Shown: one piece after another, positions 27,273 to 36,943 of the stretch
Layout: each line of letters opens with the position of its first letter
Numbering within the stretch: the stretch's first letter is position 1
Source: an uncultured Massilia sp.
GTDB taxonomy: Bacteria; Pseudomonadota; Gammaproteobacteria; Burkholderiales; Burkholderiaceae_D
Length of the DNA: 64,000 nt
Assembly: GCA_913778765.1 (NCBI GenBank)
Contig: CAJYXO010000116.1
Span: 145,182-209,181 of the forward strand
Reading direction: 5' to 3'
Notes under the pieces: generated by a model
The model's database searches: none
The model's input: the letters and a program-made list of their open reading frames with translations, nothing else
Told to the model about the DNA's origin: nothing
Made by a program: the position numbers and the translations under genes

Positions 27273-28805
27273 ATGACTACCGACTACCTCAAGAAAATCC
27301 TGACCGCGCGCGTTTATGACGTGGCCGAGGAAACCCCGCTCGAATTCGCCCCGACCCTGTCCCAGCGCTTCGCCAACCGCATGTATTTCAAGCGCGAAGA
27401 CATGCAGAGCGTGTTCAGCTTCAAGCTGCGTGGCGCCTACAACAAGATGGCGCACCTGTCGCCCGAACAGCTGAAGCGCGGCGTGATCTGCGCCTCGGCC
27501 GGCAACCATGCGCAGGGCGTGGCCCTCTCGGCCAGCCGTCTCGGCTGCCGTGCGCTGGTCGTGATGCCGACCACGACGCCGCCGGTGAAGATCAATGCGG
27601 TCAAGGCGCGCGGCGGCGCCAACGTCGAAGTCGTGCTGCACGGCGATTCCTATACCGACGCCTACAATCACGCCCTGCTGCTCGAGCGCGAGCAGAAGCT
27701 GACCTTCGTGCATCCCTTCGACGATCCGGACGTGATCGCCGGCCAGGGCACGATCGGCATGGAGATCCTGCGCCAGCATTCCGGTCCGATCCACGCGATC
27801 TTCGTCGCGATCGGCGGCGGCGGTTTGATTTCCGGCGTCGGCGCCTACGTGAAGGCGGTGCGCCCGGACATCAAGATCATCGGCGTGCAGACCGTCGATT
27901 CCGATGCGATGGCGAAGAGCCTGAAGGCGGGCGAACGCGTCACCCTGCCCGACGTCGGCCTGTTCTCGGACGGCACCGCGGTGCGCCTGGTGGGCGAGGA
28001 AACCTTCCGCATCGCCAAGGAGGTCGTCGACGAGATCGTGATCGTCGATACCGACGCCATCTGCGCGGCGATCCAGGACGTGTTCCAGGACACCCGCAGC
28101 ATCCTCGAGCCGGCCGGCGCCCTGGCCGTGGCCGGCGCCAAGGCCTATGTGGAACGTTCGCAGCTCACCCGCAATCCGGTCAGGAACGAGACCCTGGTGG
28201 CGGTGGCCTGCGGCGCCAACATGAACTTCGACCGCCTGCGTTTCGTGGCCGAACGCGCCGAGGTCGGCGAGGATCGCGAAGCCGTGTTCGCCGTCACCAT
28301 TCCCGAACAGCGCGGCAGCTTCAAGCGCTTTTGCGAGCTGGTCGGTCCGCGCAACGTCACCGAATTCAACTACCGCATCAGCGACGAACGCGAGGCCCAC
28401 ATCTTCGTCGGCGTGCAGATCGGCAGTCGCAGCGAATCCGGCATGCTGGCGCGCACCTTCGAAGAGCACGGCTTCCGCACCCTCGACCTCACCCACGACG
28501 AGCTGGCCAAGCTGCACATCCGCCACCTGGTGGGCGGCAAGAGCGCGCTGGCGCACGACGAGCTGCTGTACCGCTTCGAATTCCCGGAACGCCCGGGCGC
28601 GCTGATGCGCTTCCTGTCCAGCCTCGCGCCGAACTGGAATATCTCGCTGTTCCACTACCGCAACCAGGGCGGCGACGTCGGGCGCATTCTGGTTGGCTTG
28701 CAGGTCCCGGCTGGGGAGATGGATGAGTTCCGGGAGTTTTTGGCGACGCTGGGGTACAGGCATTGGGATGAGACCAATAATCCTGTCTACAAGCTGTTTC
28801 TTTGA
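27273..28805 (+). CDS. ilvA: Threonine ammonia-lyase, biosynthetic
   Basis: 510 residues, the length of the biosynthetic enzyme with two ACT-like domains. The PLP lysine is K51 in SFKLRGAYNKM, and the phosphate-binding glycine loop AIGGGGLISG is present. The C-terminal half carries two regulatory repeats (EQRGSFKRFCELVG and FPERPGALMRFLSSL), which give isoleucine feedback inhibition. It makes 2-oxobutyrate from threonine. The ATG at 27273 was chosen because the longer frame upstream lacks homology and runs antisense to the YqaA-like gene. A TnpB element lies just after its stop; no terminator of its own is visible. Confidence 0.96.
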   Translation: MTTDYLKKILTARVYDVAEETPLEFAPTLSQRFANRMYFKREDMQSVFSFKLRGAYNKMAHLSPEQLKRGVICASAGNHAQGVALSASRLGCRALVVMPTTTPPVKINAVKARGGANVEVVLHGDSYTDAYNHALLLEREQKLTFVHPFDDPDVIAGQGTIGMEILRQHSGPIHAIFVAIGGGGLISGVGAYVKAVRPDIKIIGVQTVDSDAMAKSLKAGERVTLPDVGLFSDGTAVRLVGEETFRIAKEVVDEIVIVDTDAICAAIQDVFQDTRSILEPAGALAVAGAKAYVERSQLTRNPVRNETLVAVACGANMNFDRLRFVAERAEVGEDREAVFAVTIPEQRGSFKRFCELVGPRNVTEFNYRISDEREAHIFVGVQIGSRSESGMLARTFEEHGFRTLDLTHDELAKLHIRHLVGGKSALAHDELLYRFEFPERPGALMRFLSSLAPNWNISLFHYRNQGGDVGRILVGLQVPAGEMDEFREFLATLGYRHWDETNNPVYKLFL

Positions 28806-28988
28806 TCGGGTTTTAATAGTTAGCGGAGAACTTATTCAATCCTCCACAATATTATGGAGCAAGCTGGGTCTCATCAACGATACCACCAAAGCACTTGGCG
28901 TCGCCCCTTGACGCTGTGGCGTTGGAAAGTCGCCAGCTAGCTCACCTCCACACGGACCCGGCCGCGCAAAGTGCGGTCAGGAAGCATT

Positions 28989-30197
28989 ATGCTGATCGCC
29001 CATCGCATCCGGCTCGATCCGAACGATGTCCAGTCCACTTACCTGGCCCGCGCTGCCGGCACTGCCCGCTTTGCCTATAATTGGGCCCTGACCGAATGGC
29101 GGCGGCAATACGCGGCGCATCGGGCCGATCCAGCGTTGCCACGCCCGTCGCATCTGTCGCTGCAGCGCCAACTGAACGCCATCAAGCGTCAACAATTCCC
29201 TTGGATGCTGGAGGTGACGAAAAACGCTCCACAGATGGCAATCATTCACCTCGGCAAGGCATTCGAGAATTTCTTTGCGCACCGGGCGCGCTATCCACAG
29301 TCCCGAAAAAAAGGAGCGCACGACCGCTTCAGCATGACTAACGACCAGTTCCGTGTCGAGGAAAGACGCATCCGTATTCCGAAGCTGGGCTGGGTACGAA
29401 TGCGGGAGGCCCTGCGCTTTTCAGGACGCGTTGTATCTGCTACTGTGTCGCGCCGTGCAGGCCAGTGGGACGTCAGCATCACTGTCAACACGCTGGAGCC
29501 ACCTCTGCCGCCTGCCGAAAACCAAGGCGTGGTAGGAGTCGATCTCGGGGTGGCGGCACTGGCAACGCTCTCGACCGGCGAGGTGTTCACTGGCCCCAAG
29601 GCGCTGGCTACCCTCCTGCCGCGCCTACGCCGGCTGTCGCGCTCCCTGTCACGAAAGCTTAAGGGCTCAAGCAACCGCAGCAAGGCCAAACTGAAACTGG
29701 CTCGATTACATGCCAGGATCGCAAACTTGCGCCGCGCGAGCCTGCATCAGCTCACCACATGCATCACTCGGCGCTTTCACACGGTCGGGATCGAGGACCT
29801 GAACGTCAATGGTATGCTGGGGAACCGTCCCCTGTCCCGCGCGATCGCCGATATGGGATTTTATGAAATACGGCGCCAGCTCACATATAAACTGGCCTGG
29901 CGCGGTGGCCAAGTCGTCGTGGTCGACCGCTGGTACCCCAGCAGCAAAACGTGCTCGTGCTGCGGCCACCGACTCGATCACCTAGCGCTGGGCATAAGAC
30001 AATGGGTGTGCGCGGGCTGCGGCGCACACCACGACCGAGACCTGAACGCGGCTATCAATCTGGAAAATATGGCGGTGAGTTCCACCGTGTCAGCCTGTGG
30101 AGGGGAAGGCACTGGCCCCGTGCGGATGCGCGAGACGAAACCGGCCCCGGCGAAGCAGGAATCCAACGGCAGGGCTGCTTCGAACAACAAGGGCTAG
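28989..30197 (+). CDS. tnpB: TnpB RNA-guided nuclease (OrfB, IS605 group)
   Basis: 402 residues, normal for TnpB. The RuvC-like acidic residues are present: D185 in GVDLGVAALA, E269 in VGIEDLNV and an Asp in the DRDLNAAINLEN motif (D349 or D351). The zinc ribbon is intact (C322/C325 in CSCCGH and C341/C344 in CAGCGAHH). The N-terminal wedge/REC part holds TGTARFAYNWALTEWR-like sequence. An AGGAAG ribosome-binding site precedes ATG 28989. The final 40 residues (GEGTGPVRMRETKPAPAKQE) are the usual translated right-end sequence that also templates the guide RNA. It appears intact and potentially active. Confidence 0.92.
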   Translation: MLIAHRIRLDPNDVQSTYLARAAGTARFAYNWALTEWRRQYAAHRADPALPRPSHLSLQRQLNAIKRQQFPWMLEVTKNAPQMAIIHLGKAFENFFAHRARYPQSRKKGAHDRFSMTNDQFRVEERRIRIPKLGWVRMREALRFSGRVVSATVSRRAGQWDVSITVNTLEPPLPPAENQGVVGVDLGVAALATLSTGEVFTGPKALATLLPRLRRLSRSLSRKLKGSSNRSKAKLKLARLHARIANLRRASLHQLTTCITRRFHTVGIEDLNVNGMLGNRPLSRAIADMGFYEIRRQLTYKLAWRGGQVVVVDRWYPSSKTCSCCGHRLDHLALGIRQWVCAGCGAHHDRDLNAAINLENMAVSSTVSACGGEGTGPVRMRETKPAPAKQESNGRAASNNKG

Positions 30198-30200
30198 CTT
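30000..30200 (+). ncRNA. Predicted omegaRNA region at the 3' end of tnpB
   Basis: In this family the guide RNA scaffold overlaps the 3' end of tnpB and ends at the element's right end, with the guide taken from flanking DNA. GC-rich self-complementary stretches occur here (for example GGCCCC near 30115 with GGGG near 30100). Boundaries are inferred from family knowledge, not read directly. Confidence 0.4.
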
Positions 30201-30228
30201 TGCGTAAGTTTGGAAGAACGGGTACGAT
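30200..30228 (+). promoter_or_regulatory. Predicted queF promoter
   Basis: TTGCGT (30200-30205), a 17-bp spacer and TACGAT (30223-30228), giving a leader of about 50 nt before the queF ATG. It starts 3 bp after the tnpB stop, so the insertion spared it. Confidence 0.55.
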
Positions 30229-30285
30229 ACGCCGCTTTGCCGCGGCGATCCCGTGTGCAGATTTCGGTTCCATCGAGACTGACAT

Positions 30286-31116
30286 ATGACCAATACCCCT
30301 GATCAATCGCCGCTCGGTAAGACTTCGGCCTACCAGACCCAGTACGCGCCCGAGCTGCTGTTTCCCATCCCGCGCCAGCAGAAGCGCGACGAGCTCGGCT
30401 TGACCGGCACCCTGCCCTTTTTCGGCGTCGACATCTGGAATGCCTACGAGCTGTCGTGGCTGAACATGCACGGCAAGCCGCAGGTGGCGATCGCGACCGT
30501 CACGGCGCCCTCCGATTCGCCGAACATCGTCGAATCGAAGTCGTTCAAGCTCTACCTGAACTCCTTCAACCAGACCCGCCTGGCCAACACGGACGCGCTG
30601 CTGTCCCTGCTCCGCGAAGACCTGTCGAACGCCTTCGGCGCGCCGGTGCACGTGGTCCTGACGCTGCCAGAAGACTTCGGCAAGCTCAAGATGGGCGAGC
30701 TGGACGGCCTGCTGCTGGACCGCCTCGACATCGAAGTCGACAGCTATGCGCCGGCGCCGGAGCTGCTGAAGGCGAACCACGACGAGGCCACGGTCGAGGA
30801 GACCCTGGTGTCGCACCTGCTGAAGTCGAACTGCCTGGTGACCGGCCAGCCGGACTGGGCCAGCGTGCAGATCCATTATGTCGGCCCGCAGATCGACCAG
30901 GAAAGCCTGCTGCGCTACCTGATCGGTTTCCGCGAGCACAATGAGTTCCATGAGCAATGTGTCGAGCGCATCTTCACCGACATCCTGCGTCAATGCAAGC
31001 CGGCCAAGCTGGCCGTCTACGCCCGCTATACCCGGCGCGGCGGACTCGACATCAACCCCTGGCGCGCGAATTTCAGCACCGGCAAACCGCCGAATCTGCG
31101 TACCGCCCGTCAGTAA
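30286..31116 (+). CDS. queF: NADPH-dependent 7-cyano-7-deazaguanine reductase
   Basis: 276 residues, the longer bimodular (YqcD-like) QueF type. The NADPH motif [16 protein letters not shown] is at about 83-98, and the catalytic cysteine is C183 in [11 protein letters not shown] with the downstream [15 protein letters not shown]. It reduces preQ0 to preQ1 in queuosine biosynthesis. It is monocistronic with its own promoter; ptsN lies 392 bp downstream on the same strand. Confidence 0.96.
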   Translation: MTNTPDQSPLGKTSAYQTQYAPELLFPIPRQQKRDELGLTGTLPFFGVDIWNAYELSWLNMHGKPQVAIATVTAPSDSPNIVESKSFKLYLNSFNQTRLANTDALLSLLREDLSNAFGAPVHVVLTLPEDFGKLKMGELDGLLLDRLDIEVDSYAPAPELLKANHDEATVEETLVSHLLKSNCLVTGQPDWASVQIHYVGPQIDQESLLRYLIGFREHNEFHEQCVERIFTDILRQCKPAKLAVYARYTRRGGLDINPWRANFSTGKPPNLRTARQ

Positions 31117-31133
31117 GAGCCAGGGGCGATGCA

Positions 31134-31157
31134 GCCGGCCCGGCGCACCGGGCTGGC
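31134..31157 (+). repeat. Strong hairpin after queF
   Basis: GCCGGCCCGG and CCGGGCTGGC form a 10-bp stem (one G-U pair) around a CGCA tetraloop, 17 nt after the queF stop. There is no T-run, so it may protect the mRNA 3' end or be a Rho-linked terminus rather than an intrinsic terminator. Confidence 0.6.
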
Positions 31158-31436
31158 GTGAAAATCCACGATTCGCCTTTATATAGTGTCCGTTTCCAGC
31201 GACAACGCCGTCTCTTTGATGCGACGACAATCGCGCTGCCTCGCTCTGCCCCAAAGTAGGAAGATTGGCAAGATTCGGCTACAAAATAGGAAAAATGCGT
31301 GCGAAATTGTTCTTTCCGTGCGTAAAATTTGGAATTTCGTAGCGGAAATTGCGCGCGAACTTGCCACGATTATCAACGGCAAATCCACCGTTTTTTAAAG
31401 GTCTCCAGGCACAGTGCAATACAGACGCGAAATCGA

Positions 31437-31465
31437 ATGTCATGGCCTGGAAACAGGCCTATAAT
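31437..31465 (+). promoter_or_regulatory. ptsN promoter with palindromic spacer
   Basis: ATGTCA (31437-31442), exactly 17 bp, then TATAAT (31460-31465). The spacer is almost entirely the perfect palindrome GGCCTG-GAAA-CAGGCC (31444-31459). The rest of the 31117-31508 gap is comparatively AT-rich. It holds only a weak stem AACGG/CCGTT followed by six Ts near 31376-31396, which could be a terminator. Confidence 0.5.
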
Positions 31466-31508
31466 TCCGGCTCGCAAGTCCCGGTGCACTGCAATATCGA
31501 AGCGTGTT

Positions 31509-31991
31509 ATGACTAATTTAAGCAAAATCCTCTCGCTCGAAAACGTCCAACTCGATCTGGAAGTGTCGAGCAAGAAGCGCGCCTTTGAACAGGCCGGCCT
31601 GATTTTCGAGAACAACTGCGGCATCGCCCGCTCGACCGTCTCGGACAACCTGTTCGCGCGCGAACGCCTCGGTTCGACCGGTCTTGGCCACGGCGTGGCC
31701 GTGCCGCACGGCCGCATCAAGGGCAGCAAGAGTTTGAAGTCGCCGCTGGCCGCCTTCGTGCGCCTGCTTGAGCCGATTCCCTTCGAATCGCCGGACGGCC
31801 TGCCGGTCAGCCTGCTGTTCTTCCTCCTGATTCCGGACCACGTGACCCAGCAGCACCTGGAGATCCTGTCCGAGATCGCCGAACTGTTCTCCGACGAAGC
31901 CGTGCGCACCGCGCTGGCCACCGACCAGGATCCCCGTTCGGTCCACGAGCGCATCATCAACTGGCAACCAAGCCTGCAGGCACTGGGTTAA
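31509..31991 (+). CDS. ptsN: PTS IIA-like nitrogen regulatory protein (EIIA-Ntr)
   Basis: 160 residues. The phosphorylated histidine is H67 in GVAVPHGRI, and the fold-typical ARSTVSDNLFARERLGSTGL precedes it. It links nitrogen/carbon status to potassium transport and sigma54-related functions in relatives. The start MTNLSKILSLENV at 31509 is the family start; the longer frame reaches into the promoter. It heads ptsN-hprK-rapZ: hprK begins 9 bp after its stop. Confidence 0.93.
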   Translation: MTNLSKILSLENVQLDLEVSSKKRAFEQAGLIFENNCGIARSTVSDNLFARERLGSTGLGHGVAVPHGRIKGSKSLKSPLAAFVRLLEPIPFESPDGLPVSLLFFLLIPDHVTQQHLEILSEIAELFSDEAVRTALATDQDPRSVHERIINWQPSLQALG

Positions 31992-32000
31992 AATCAAGCC

Positions 32001-32936
32001 ATGCTCCAGACTCCGCTGACCATCCAAAGGCTGTACGACGACAATCGAGACAGCCTGCAATTGGGCTGGTTTGCAGGTTTCCCCGGCGGCGAGCGCCTGA
32101 TCTCGGGCGACGCCGTCTCCGCCGCCGACCAGGTCGGCCACCTGAACCTGATCCACCCGGGCCGCATCCAGGTGTTCGGGCACCAGGAACTGAATTACTA
32201 CCAGCGCCTCAAGACCGGTTCGCGCAGCCACATGATCAGCGAAATGATCTCGGGCGGCCCGCCGGCCCTGATCATCGCCCAGGGCCTGGACACCCCGCCG
32301 GACATCCTCGCCATCTGCGACGAGCAGAACATCCCGCTGTTCTCGACCCCACTGCCGGCGGCGCAGGTGATCGACTTCCTGCGCGTCTATCTGTCCAAGA
32401 AACTGGCGCAGCGCGTCATCATGCACGGCGTGTTCATGGACGTGCTGGGCGTGGGCGTCCTGATCACCGGCGACTCCGGCCTCGGCAAGAGCGAGCTGGG
32501 CCTGGAACTGATCTCGCGTTCGCACGGCCTGGTGGCCGACGACGCCGTCGAATTCTCGCGCATCGCCCCGAACATGATCGAAGGCCGCTGCCCGCCGCTG
32601 CTGCAGAACCTGCTCGAAGTGCGCGGCCTGGGCCTGCTGGACATCAAGGCGATCTTCGGCGAGACCGCCGTACGCCGCAAGATGCGGCTGAAGCTGATCG
32701 TCCACCTGGTCAAGCGCGGCGCGCTGGACGAAGAAGTCGAGCGCCTGCCCTTCCACTTCCCGACCGAAGACGTGCTCGGCCTGCCGATCCGCAAGGTCGT
32801 GATCCCGGTCGCCGCCGGCCGCAACATCGCGGTGCTGCTGGAGGCCGCGGTGCGCAACACGATCCTGCAGCTGCGCGGGATCGACACGCTGCAGGAGTTC
32901 ATGGAGCGTCAACGTCAGGCAATGAGCGGCGATTGA
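32001..32936 (+). CDS. hprK: HPr kinase/phosphorylase
   Basis: 311 residues. Walker [18 protein letters not shown] is at about 157-173, the HprK signature [22 protein letters not shown] follows, and the C-terminal helix holds [15 protein letters not shown]. It phosphorylates and dephosphorylates a serine on HPr-type proteins. In betaproteobacteria it typically accompanies ptsN and rapZ, as here. Confidence 0.95.
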   Translation: MLQTPLTIQRLYDDNRDSLQLGWFAGFPGGERLISGDAVSAADQVGHLNLIHPGRIQVFGHQELNYYQRLKTGSRSHMISEMISGGPPALIIAQGLDTPPDILAICDEQNIPLFSTPLPAAQVIDFLRVYLSKKLAQRVIMHGVFMDVLGVGVLITGDSGLGKSELGLELISRSHGLVADDAVEFSRIAPNMIEGRCPPLLQNLLEVRGLGLLDIKAIFGETAVRRKMRLKLIVHLVKRGALDEEVERLPFHFPTEDVLGLPIRKVVIPVAAGRNIAVLLEAAVRNTILQLRGIDTLQEFMERQRQAMSGD

Positions 32937-32993
32937 GCGAACTGGTCTGACCACCTGGCGACAAACCGCATACGGTTGCGGTATCATCGACGC

Positions 32994-33869
32994 ATGCGCA
33001 TCGTTCTCATTACCGGCATTTCCGGCTCCGGCAAATCGGTTGCCCTCAACGTCCTCGAAGACGCAGGCTATTACTGCGTCGACAATCTTCCACCTGCCCT
33101 GCTGCCCTCGCTGGTGGCGACGGTCGACGGCGCCGACACCAAGTGCGTCGCGGTCGCGGTCGACGCCCGCAGCGCCGAGTCGCTGGTCGAGCTGCCGGCC
33201 ACCGTGCGCGCGCTGCGCGAACAGGGACACCAGGTGCAAGTCATGTACCTGACCGCCAGCACCCATTCGCTGGTGGCGCGCTTCTCGGAAACCCGCCGCA
33301 GCCACCCGCTGTCGCACGAACTGCGCCCCGGCGAAAATCCGGCTTCGCGCCGCACGCTGATCGAATGCATCCTGGAAGAGCGCGAGCGCCTGGGCCCGAT
33401 CGAGAAGCTGGGCCACGTGATCGACACGTCGGAGATGTCGGCCAATAAATTGCGCGCCTCGGTCAAGGAACTGGCCGAGATCGAATACGCGAAGCTAACC
33501 CTGTTCTTCGAATCCTTCGCCTTCAAGCACGGCGTCCCGCTGGACGCCGACTTCGTGTTCGACGTGCGCGCCATCCCGAACCCGTATTACGACCTGACCT
33601 TGCGCCCGCTCACCGGCAAGGACGCGCCCGTCATCGCCTTCCTCGACGCCCAGCCCCAGGCCACCGAAATGCTGGCCGACATCCGCGCCTTCGTGGCGAA
33701 GTGGCTGCCGTCGTTCAAGACCGACAACCGCAGCTACCTGACGGTGGCGGTCGGCTGCACGGGTGGCCAGCACCGCTCCGTGTACATGGCGGAGCGGCTG
33801 GCGGCATACTTTGGCGATACCGAGCGGGTCATCATTCGGCATCGCGAGCAGCACGACGGCTTACACTAA
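32994..33869 (+). CDS. rapZ: RNase adapter / nucleotide-binding protein RapZ (YvcJ family)
   Basis: 291 residues. Walker A GISGSGKS is at residues 8-15, Walker B-like AVAVDARS is mid-domain, and the C-terminal family motif [20 protein letters not shown] is intact. In enterobacteria RapZ controls GlmZ decay and amino-sugar synthesis; here the target is unknown. I used the ATG at 32994 (MRIVLITG); an ATG six codons upstream is possible. Its 3' end overlaps the convergent GntP-type gene by 9 bp. Confidence 0.93.
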   Translation: MRIVLITGISGSGKSVALNVLEDAGYYCVDNLPPALLPSLVATVDGADTKCVAVAVDARSAESLVELPATVRALREQGHQVQVMYLTASTHSLVARFSETRRSHPLSHELRPGENPASRRTLIECILEERERLGPIEKLGHVIDTSEMSANKLRASVKELAEIEYAKLTLFFESFAFKHGVPLDADFVFDVRAIPNPYYDLTLRPLTGKDAPVIAFLDAQPQATEMLADIRAFVAKWLPSFKTDNRSYLTVAVGCTGGQHRSVYMAERLAAYFGDTERVIIRHREQHDGLH

Positions 33870-35261
33870 GCCCGTCGCATAAAACACCCCGATCACGAAG
33901 AACACCGCCAGGGTCTTGATGATCGTGATCGCAAAGATCTCGCGATAGGACTCGCGGTGCGTCAGCCCGGTCACCGCCAACAGGGTGATCACGGCGCCGT
34001 TGTGCGGCAAGGTGTCCATGCCGCCGCTGGCCATCGCCACCACGCGGTGCAGGACCTCGAGCGGGATCTGCGCCGCCTGCGCGCCCTGGATGAACAGGTC
34101 GGACATGGCCGCCAGCGCGATGCTCATGCCGCCCGAGGCAGAGCCGGTGATGCCGGCCAGCGAGCTCACCGACACCGCGGCGTTCACCAGCGGATTCGGA
34201 ATCCCCTTCAAGGCATCGCTGACGACGATGAAGCCCGGCAGCGCGGCGATCACGCCGCCGAAGCCGTACTCGGACGCGGTGTTCATCGCCGCCAGCAGGG
34301 CGCCGGCGACGGCCTCTTTCGACCCCGCGGCAAAGCGCTGGCTGACGCGGCGGAAGGCGGTGGCGATCACCAGCAAAATACCAAGCAACAGCGCCGCTTC
34401 GACCGACCAGATCGCCAGCACGGTCTTGACGGTGGCGGTCACCGGCGTGTGCACACCCGGCAGCACGTCGGCCGGCACGGTGTAGGCGTCGCCGCCGTAC
34501 CAGACCGGGATCATCTTGGTGAACACGAAGTTGGCGATGCCCACCAGCACCAGCGGCAGCACGGCAACCAGCGGATGCGGCAGCGTCTGCGTCGCGGCGG
34601 TCTCGAGCGCTTCGGCGTGGTCGCCGTAGCCCTCGCCTTTCGCCATCGCCGCGCGGCGGCGCCATTCCAGATAACTCAGGCCGATCACGATGATGAACAG
34701 CGAGCCGATCGTGCCCAGCACCGGCGCGGCCCAGCCGGTGGTCTTGAAGAAGGTGGTCGGGATGATGTTCTGGATCTGCGGCGTGCCCGGCAGCGAATCC
34801 ATGGTGAAGGAGAAGGCGCCCAGCGCGATCGCGCCCGGCATCAGGCGCTTCGGAATATTGCTCTGGCGATAAAGCTCGGCCGCAAACGGGTACACCGCGA
34901 ACACCACCACGAACAGCGACACGCCGCCGTAGGTCAGCAAGGCGCACACGGCGACGATCACGGCGTTCGCGCGCGAGCGGCCGATGTAGCGGATCGCCGC
35001 CTGCACGATGGATCTGGAGAAGCCGGACATCTCGATCACCTTGCCGAACACGGCGCCGAGCATGAAGACCGGGAAGTAGAGCTTGACGAAGCCGACCATC
35101 TTTTCCATGAAGATGCCGGAAAAGACCGGGGCCACGGCGGAGGGATCGGTGAACAGGACCGCGCCCAGGGCGGCGATCGGTGCGAACAGGATGACGCTGT
35201 AGCCGCGGTAGGCGGCCACCATCAGGAAGGCCAGTGCGGCCAGGACGATCAGAAACGACAA
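33861..35261 (-). CDS. GntP-family (gluconate/citrate-type) H+ symporter
   Basis: 466 residues with about twelve to fourteen hydrophobic segments. The typical paired motifs are [20 protein letters not shown] in the first half and [20 protein letters not shown] plus [20 protein letters not shown] in the second. The [17 protein letters not shown] loop is characteristic of the GntP/HCS permease group. The substrate is probably an organic acid such as 3-hydroxybutyrate, citrate or gluconate; sequence alone does not decide. It has its own promoter region upstream (35262-35345) and converges on rapZ. Confidence 0.85.
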   Translation of the reverse strand: MSFLIVLAALAFLMVAAYRGYSVILFAPIAALGAVLFTDPSAVAPVFSGIFMEKMVGFVKLYFPVFMLGAVFGKVIEMSGFSRSIVQAAIRYIGRSRANAVIVAVCALLTYGGVSLFVVVFAVYPFAAELYRQSNIPKRLMPGAIALGAFSFTMDSLPGTPQIQNIIPTTFFKTTGWAAPVLGTIGSLFIIVIGLSYLEWRRRAAMAKGEGYGDHAEALETAATQTLPHPLVAVLPLVLVGIANFVFTKMIPVWYGGDAYTVPADVLPGVHTPVTATVKTVLAIWSVEAALLLGILLVIATAFRRVSQRFAAGSKEAVAGALLAAMNTASEYGFGGVIAALPGFIVVSDALKGIPNPLVNAAVSVSSLAGITGSASGGMSIALAAMSDLFIQGAQAAQIPLEVLHRVVAMASGGMDTLPHNGAVITLLAVTGLTHRESYREIFAITIIKTLAVFFVIGVFYATGLV

Positions 35262-35345
35262 GACGGACTCCTCTGTTGTTGTGCTTTTTTCGGCATTATT
35301 TCACTGCCCGATGAAATCATCGCACAAAAACAGAGGAGCGGGAGT

Positions 35346-36431
35346 TCAGCCCAGGTGCCGCAGCGGGTGGGCCCAGTCCGGCCACACCGGCGCGAAGAAG
35401 CGCGCCACCATGTCCGGCGTCACGGCCTGGAGCGACGGCGGATTCCACTTCGGCGCATTGTCCTTGTCGATCACCAGCGCGCGCACGCCTTCCAGCACTT
35501 CGCCGTGCTCGAAGTTGCGGCGCACCAGCGAGCGCTCCATGCGCAGGCATTCGGCCACGTCCATGGAGGCGCCGCGCGCCAGCATCTCGCGCGTCACGCA
35601 CATCATCAGCGGCGAGCGCTGGCGCATCGCAGCCAGGGCCTTCTGCGCGAACGGGTCCTGGTCAGCTTCCAGCGAGGACATCATGGCCTGCACGGATGCA
35701 GCGCCGAAGTGCCGGTCGACGAGGGCACGCTGCGCCGCCAGCTCGCTGGCGCCGGCCTGCTGCGCGAACGGCACCGCGAACGAACGGATCGCCGACGCCA
35801 GCTGCTTGCCAGGCGTCGATGCGATCAGCGCCTGCAGCGCCGGCAATTCCGCAACAGGAACGAACACGTCGGCGAGGCCCACATACAGCGCATCGGCCGC
35901 ACCGATGGTGAGACCGGTGAGTCCCAGGTACATGCCGAGCGCGCCCGGCGCATGCGACAGGAAGTGGCTGCCGCCCACATCCGGGAACAGGCCGATGTTC
36001 ACTTCCGGCATCGCCATCTTCGTGCGTTCGGTCACGATGCGCAGGCCGCAGTCCGGGCCGCCCTGGGCGATGCCCATGCCGCCGCCCATCACCACGCCGT
36101 CCATCAGCGCAATATACGGCTTCGGATAAAAGTGGATGAGGTGGTTCAGCGCGTATTCTTCGGTAAAGAAGTCTTCCAGCAGAGCACTGTCGCCGGTCGG
36201 GGTCGCATGGCCGGCCTGGTGGAAGAAACGGATGTCGCCGCCGGCGCACAGGGCTTTTTCGCTGGTGCTGGTGATGACGACGGCGTCGACACCGGCGTCG
36301 CCGCGCCAGGCCAGCAGGGTCTCGGTGAGTGCGCGGACCATCTCCAGCGACAGCGAGTTCAGGGCCTTGGGCCGGTCCAGGGTAATGATGCCGGTGCCGT
36401 TGGCAACCCGGGTCTGCACGTATTCGCTCAT
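35346..36431 (-). CDS. Enoyl-CoA hydratase/isomerase family; 3-hydroxyisobutyryl-CoA hydrolase-like
   Basis: 361 residues, longer than a simple crotonase and in line with the HIBYL-CoA hydrolase branch. The oxyanion-hole motifs are ALCAGGDIRFFHQAG and MDGVVMGGGMGIAQG, and the catalytic Glu and Asp lie in MPEVNIGLFPDVGGSHFL. The C-terminal ECH_2 region includes FARFFAPVWPDW-like sequence. The probable role is valine degradation (release of 3-hydroxyisobutyrate). It lies between the GntP permease and hpf, probably transcribed alone. Confidence 0.85.
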   Translation of the reverse strand: MSEYVQTRVANGTGIITLDRPKALNSLSLEMVRALTETLLAWRGDAGVDAVVITSTSEKALCAGGDIRFFHQAGHATPTGDSALLEDFFTEEYALNHLIHFYPKPYIALMDGVVMGGGMGIAQGGPDCGLRIVTERTKMAMPEVNIGLFPDVGGSHFLSHAPGALGMYLGLTGLTIGAADALYVGLADVFVPVAELPALQALIASTPGKQLASAIRSFAVPFAQQAGASELAAQRALVDRHFGAASVQAMMSSLEADQDPFAQKALAAMRQRSPLMMCVTREMLARGASMDVAECLRMERSLVRRNFEHGEVLEGVRALVIDKDNAPKWNPPSLQAVTPDMVARFFAPVWPDWAHPLRHLG

Positions 36432-36483
36432 GTTCTTTTATTTATGAATTGGAAAGCGGCATTGTAGCGCGGCGCATGAAACG

Positions 36484-36506
36484 AAAAGGGCGCCAGATGC
36501 GCCCTT
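36484..36506 (-). terminator. Intrinsic terminator of the kdsD-hpf operon
   Basis: On the minus strand AAGGGCGC-ATCTG-GCGCCCTT is followed by T/C-rich sequence (TTTTCGTTT). It lies 31 bp past the hpf stop. Confidence 0.75.
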
Positions 36507-36536
36507 CGTCTTGCCTATGCTGTGCCGGCGGAATCG

Positions 36537-36905
36537 TCACGCTGCGGCGGCAGCTTCTCCTCCCTCGCTGGATTCGGTGGTCATGCGTTTGAGTGCCGTG
36601 TGACTGTGATCCTGCAGCATCTGCTTGTACTTCTGGACTTGCCGGTCGAGGCGGTCCATCAGCATGTCGATCGCGGCGTACAGGTCGTGTGCGGCGCTGG
36701 CGACGTGAACGATCTTCCCTGCAACGCGCAAGTTGATCTCGGCCTTCTGGCGTTTTTCTTTCTCGGTGAGATTGTCGATGCAGAGGATGACGTGGGAGTC
36801 GATCACTTGATCGAAATGGCGGGTGATGCGTTCGAGCTTGTTCTGTACGTATTCACGGATTGCTGGGGTTACATCGAGATGATGTCCGCTGATAGTGAGA
36901 TTCAT
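36537..36905 (-). CDS. hpf: Ribosome hibernation promoting factor
   Basis: 122 residues, the short HPF/RaiA type without a long dimerisation domain. MNLTISGHHLDVTPAIREYV is the standard opening; VASAAHDLYAAIDMLMDRLDRQV contains the conserved helix. The tail EGGEAAAAA is low complexity. ATG 36905 has AAGGAG 5 bp upstream, so the in-frame GTG two codons earlier is not the start. It follows rpoN by 38 bp, the near-universal rpoN-hpf pairing. Confidence 0.95.
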   Translation of the reverse strand: MNLTISGHHLDVTPAIREYVQNKLERITRHFDQVIDSHVILCIDNLTEKEKRQKAEINLRVAGKIVHVASAAHDLYAAIDMLMDRLDRQVQKYKQMLQDHSHTALKRMTTESSEGGEAAAAA

Positions 36906-36943
36906 ACACACTCCTTTGAAGATGCGCTGCTTGGCCAGCGTGA

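Larger units (their letters stand above)
28806..30200 (+). mobile_element. Solitary TnpB element (IS200/IS605 group, IS1341-like), ends unresolved
   Basis: There is no tnpA in or near the element; tnpB is the only gene. The left boundary lies somewhere between the ilvA stop (28805) and about 28980; GCGTC/GACGC at 28898-28914 can form a subterminal hairpin. The right boundary must be close to 30197-30200 because the predicted queF -35 begins at 30200. Confidence 0.75.

Noticed and set aside
28989..30197. CRISPR-associated Cas12-like effector
   Set aside because: The size (402 residues) and the translated right-end tail fit transposon TnpB; there is no repeat array or cas gene nearby.
31376..31396. 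Possible intrinsic terminator AACGG/CCGTT followed by six Ts
   Set aside because: The stem is only 5 bp with an 8-nt loop, and it lies 260 bp past the queF stop; too weak to call as a feature.
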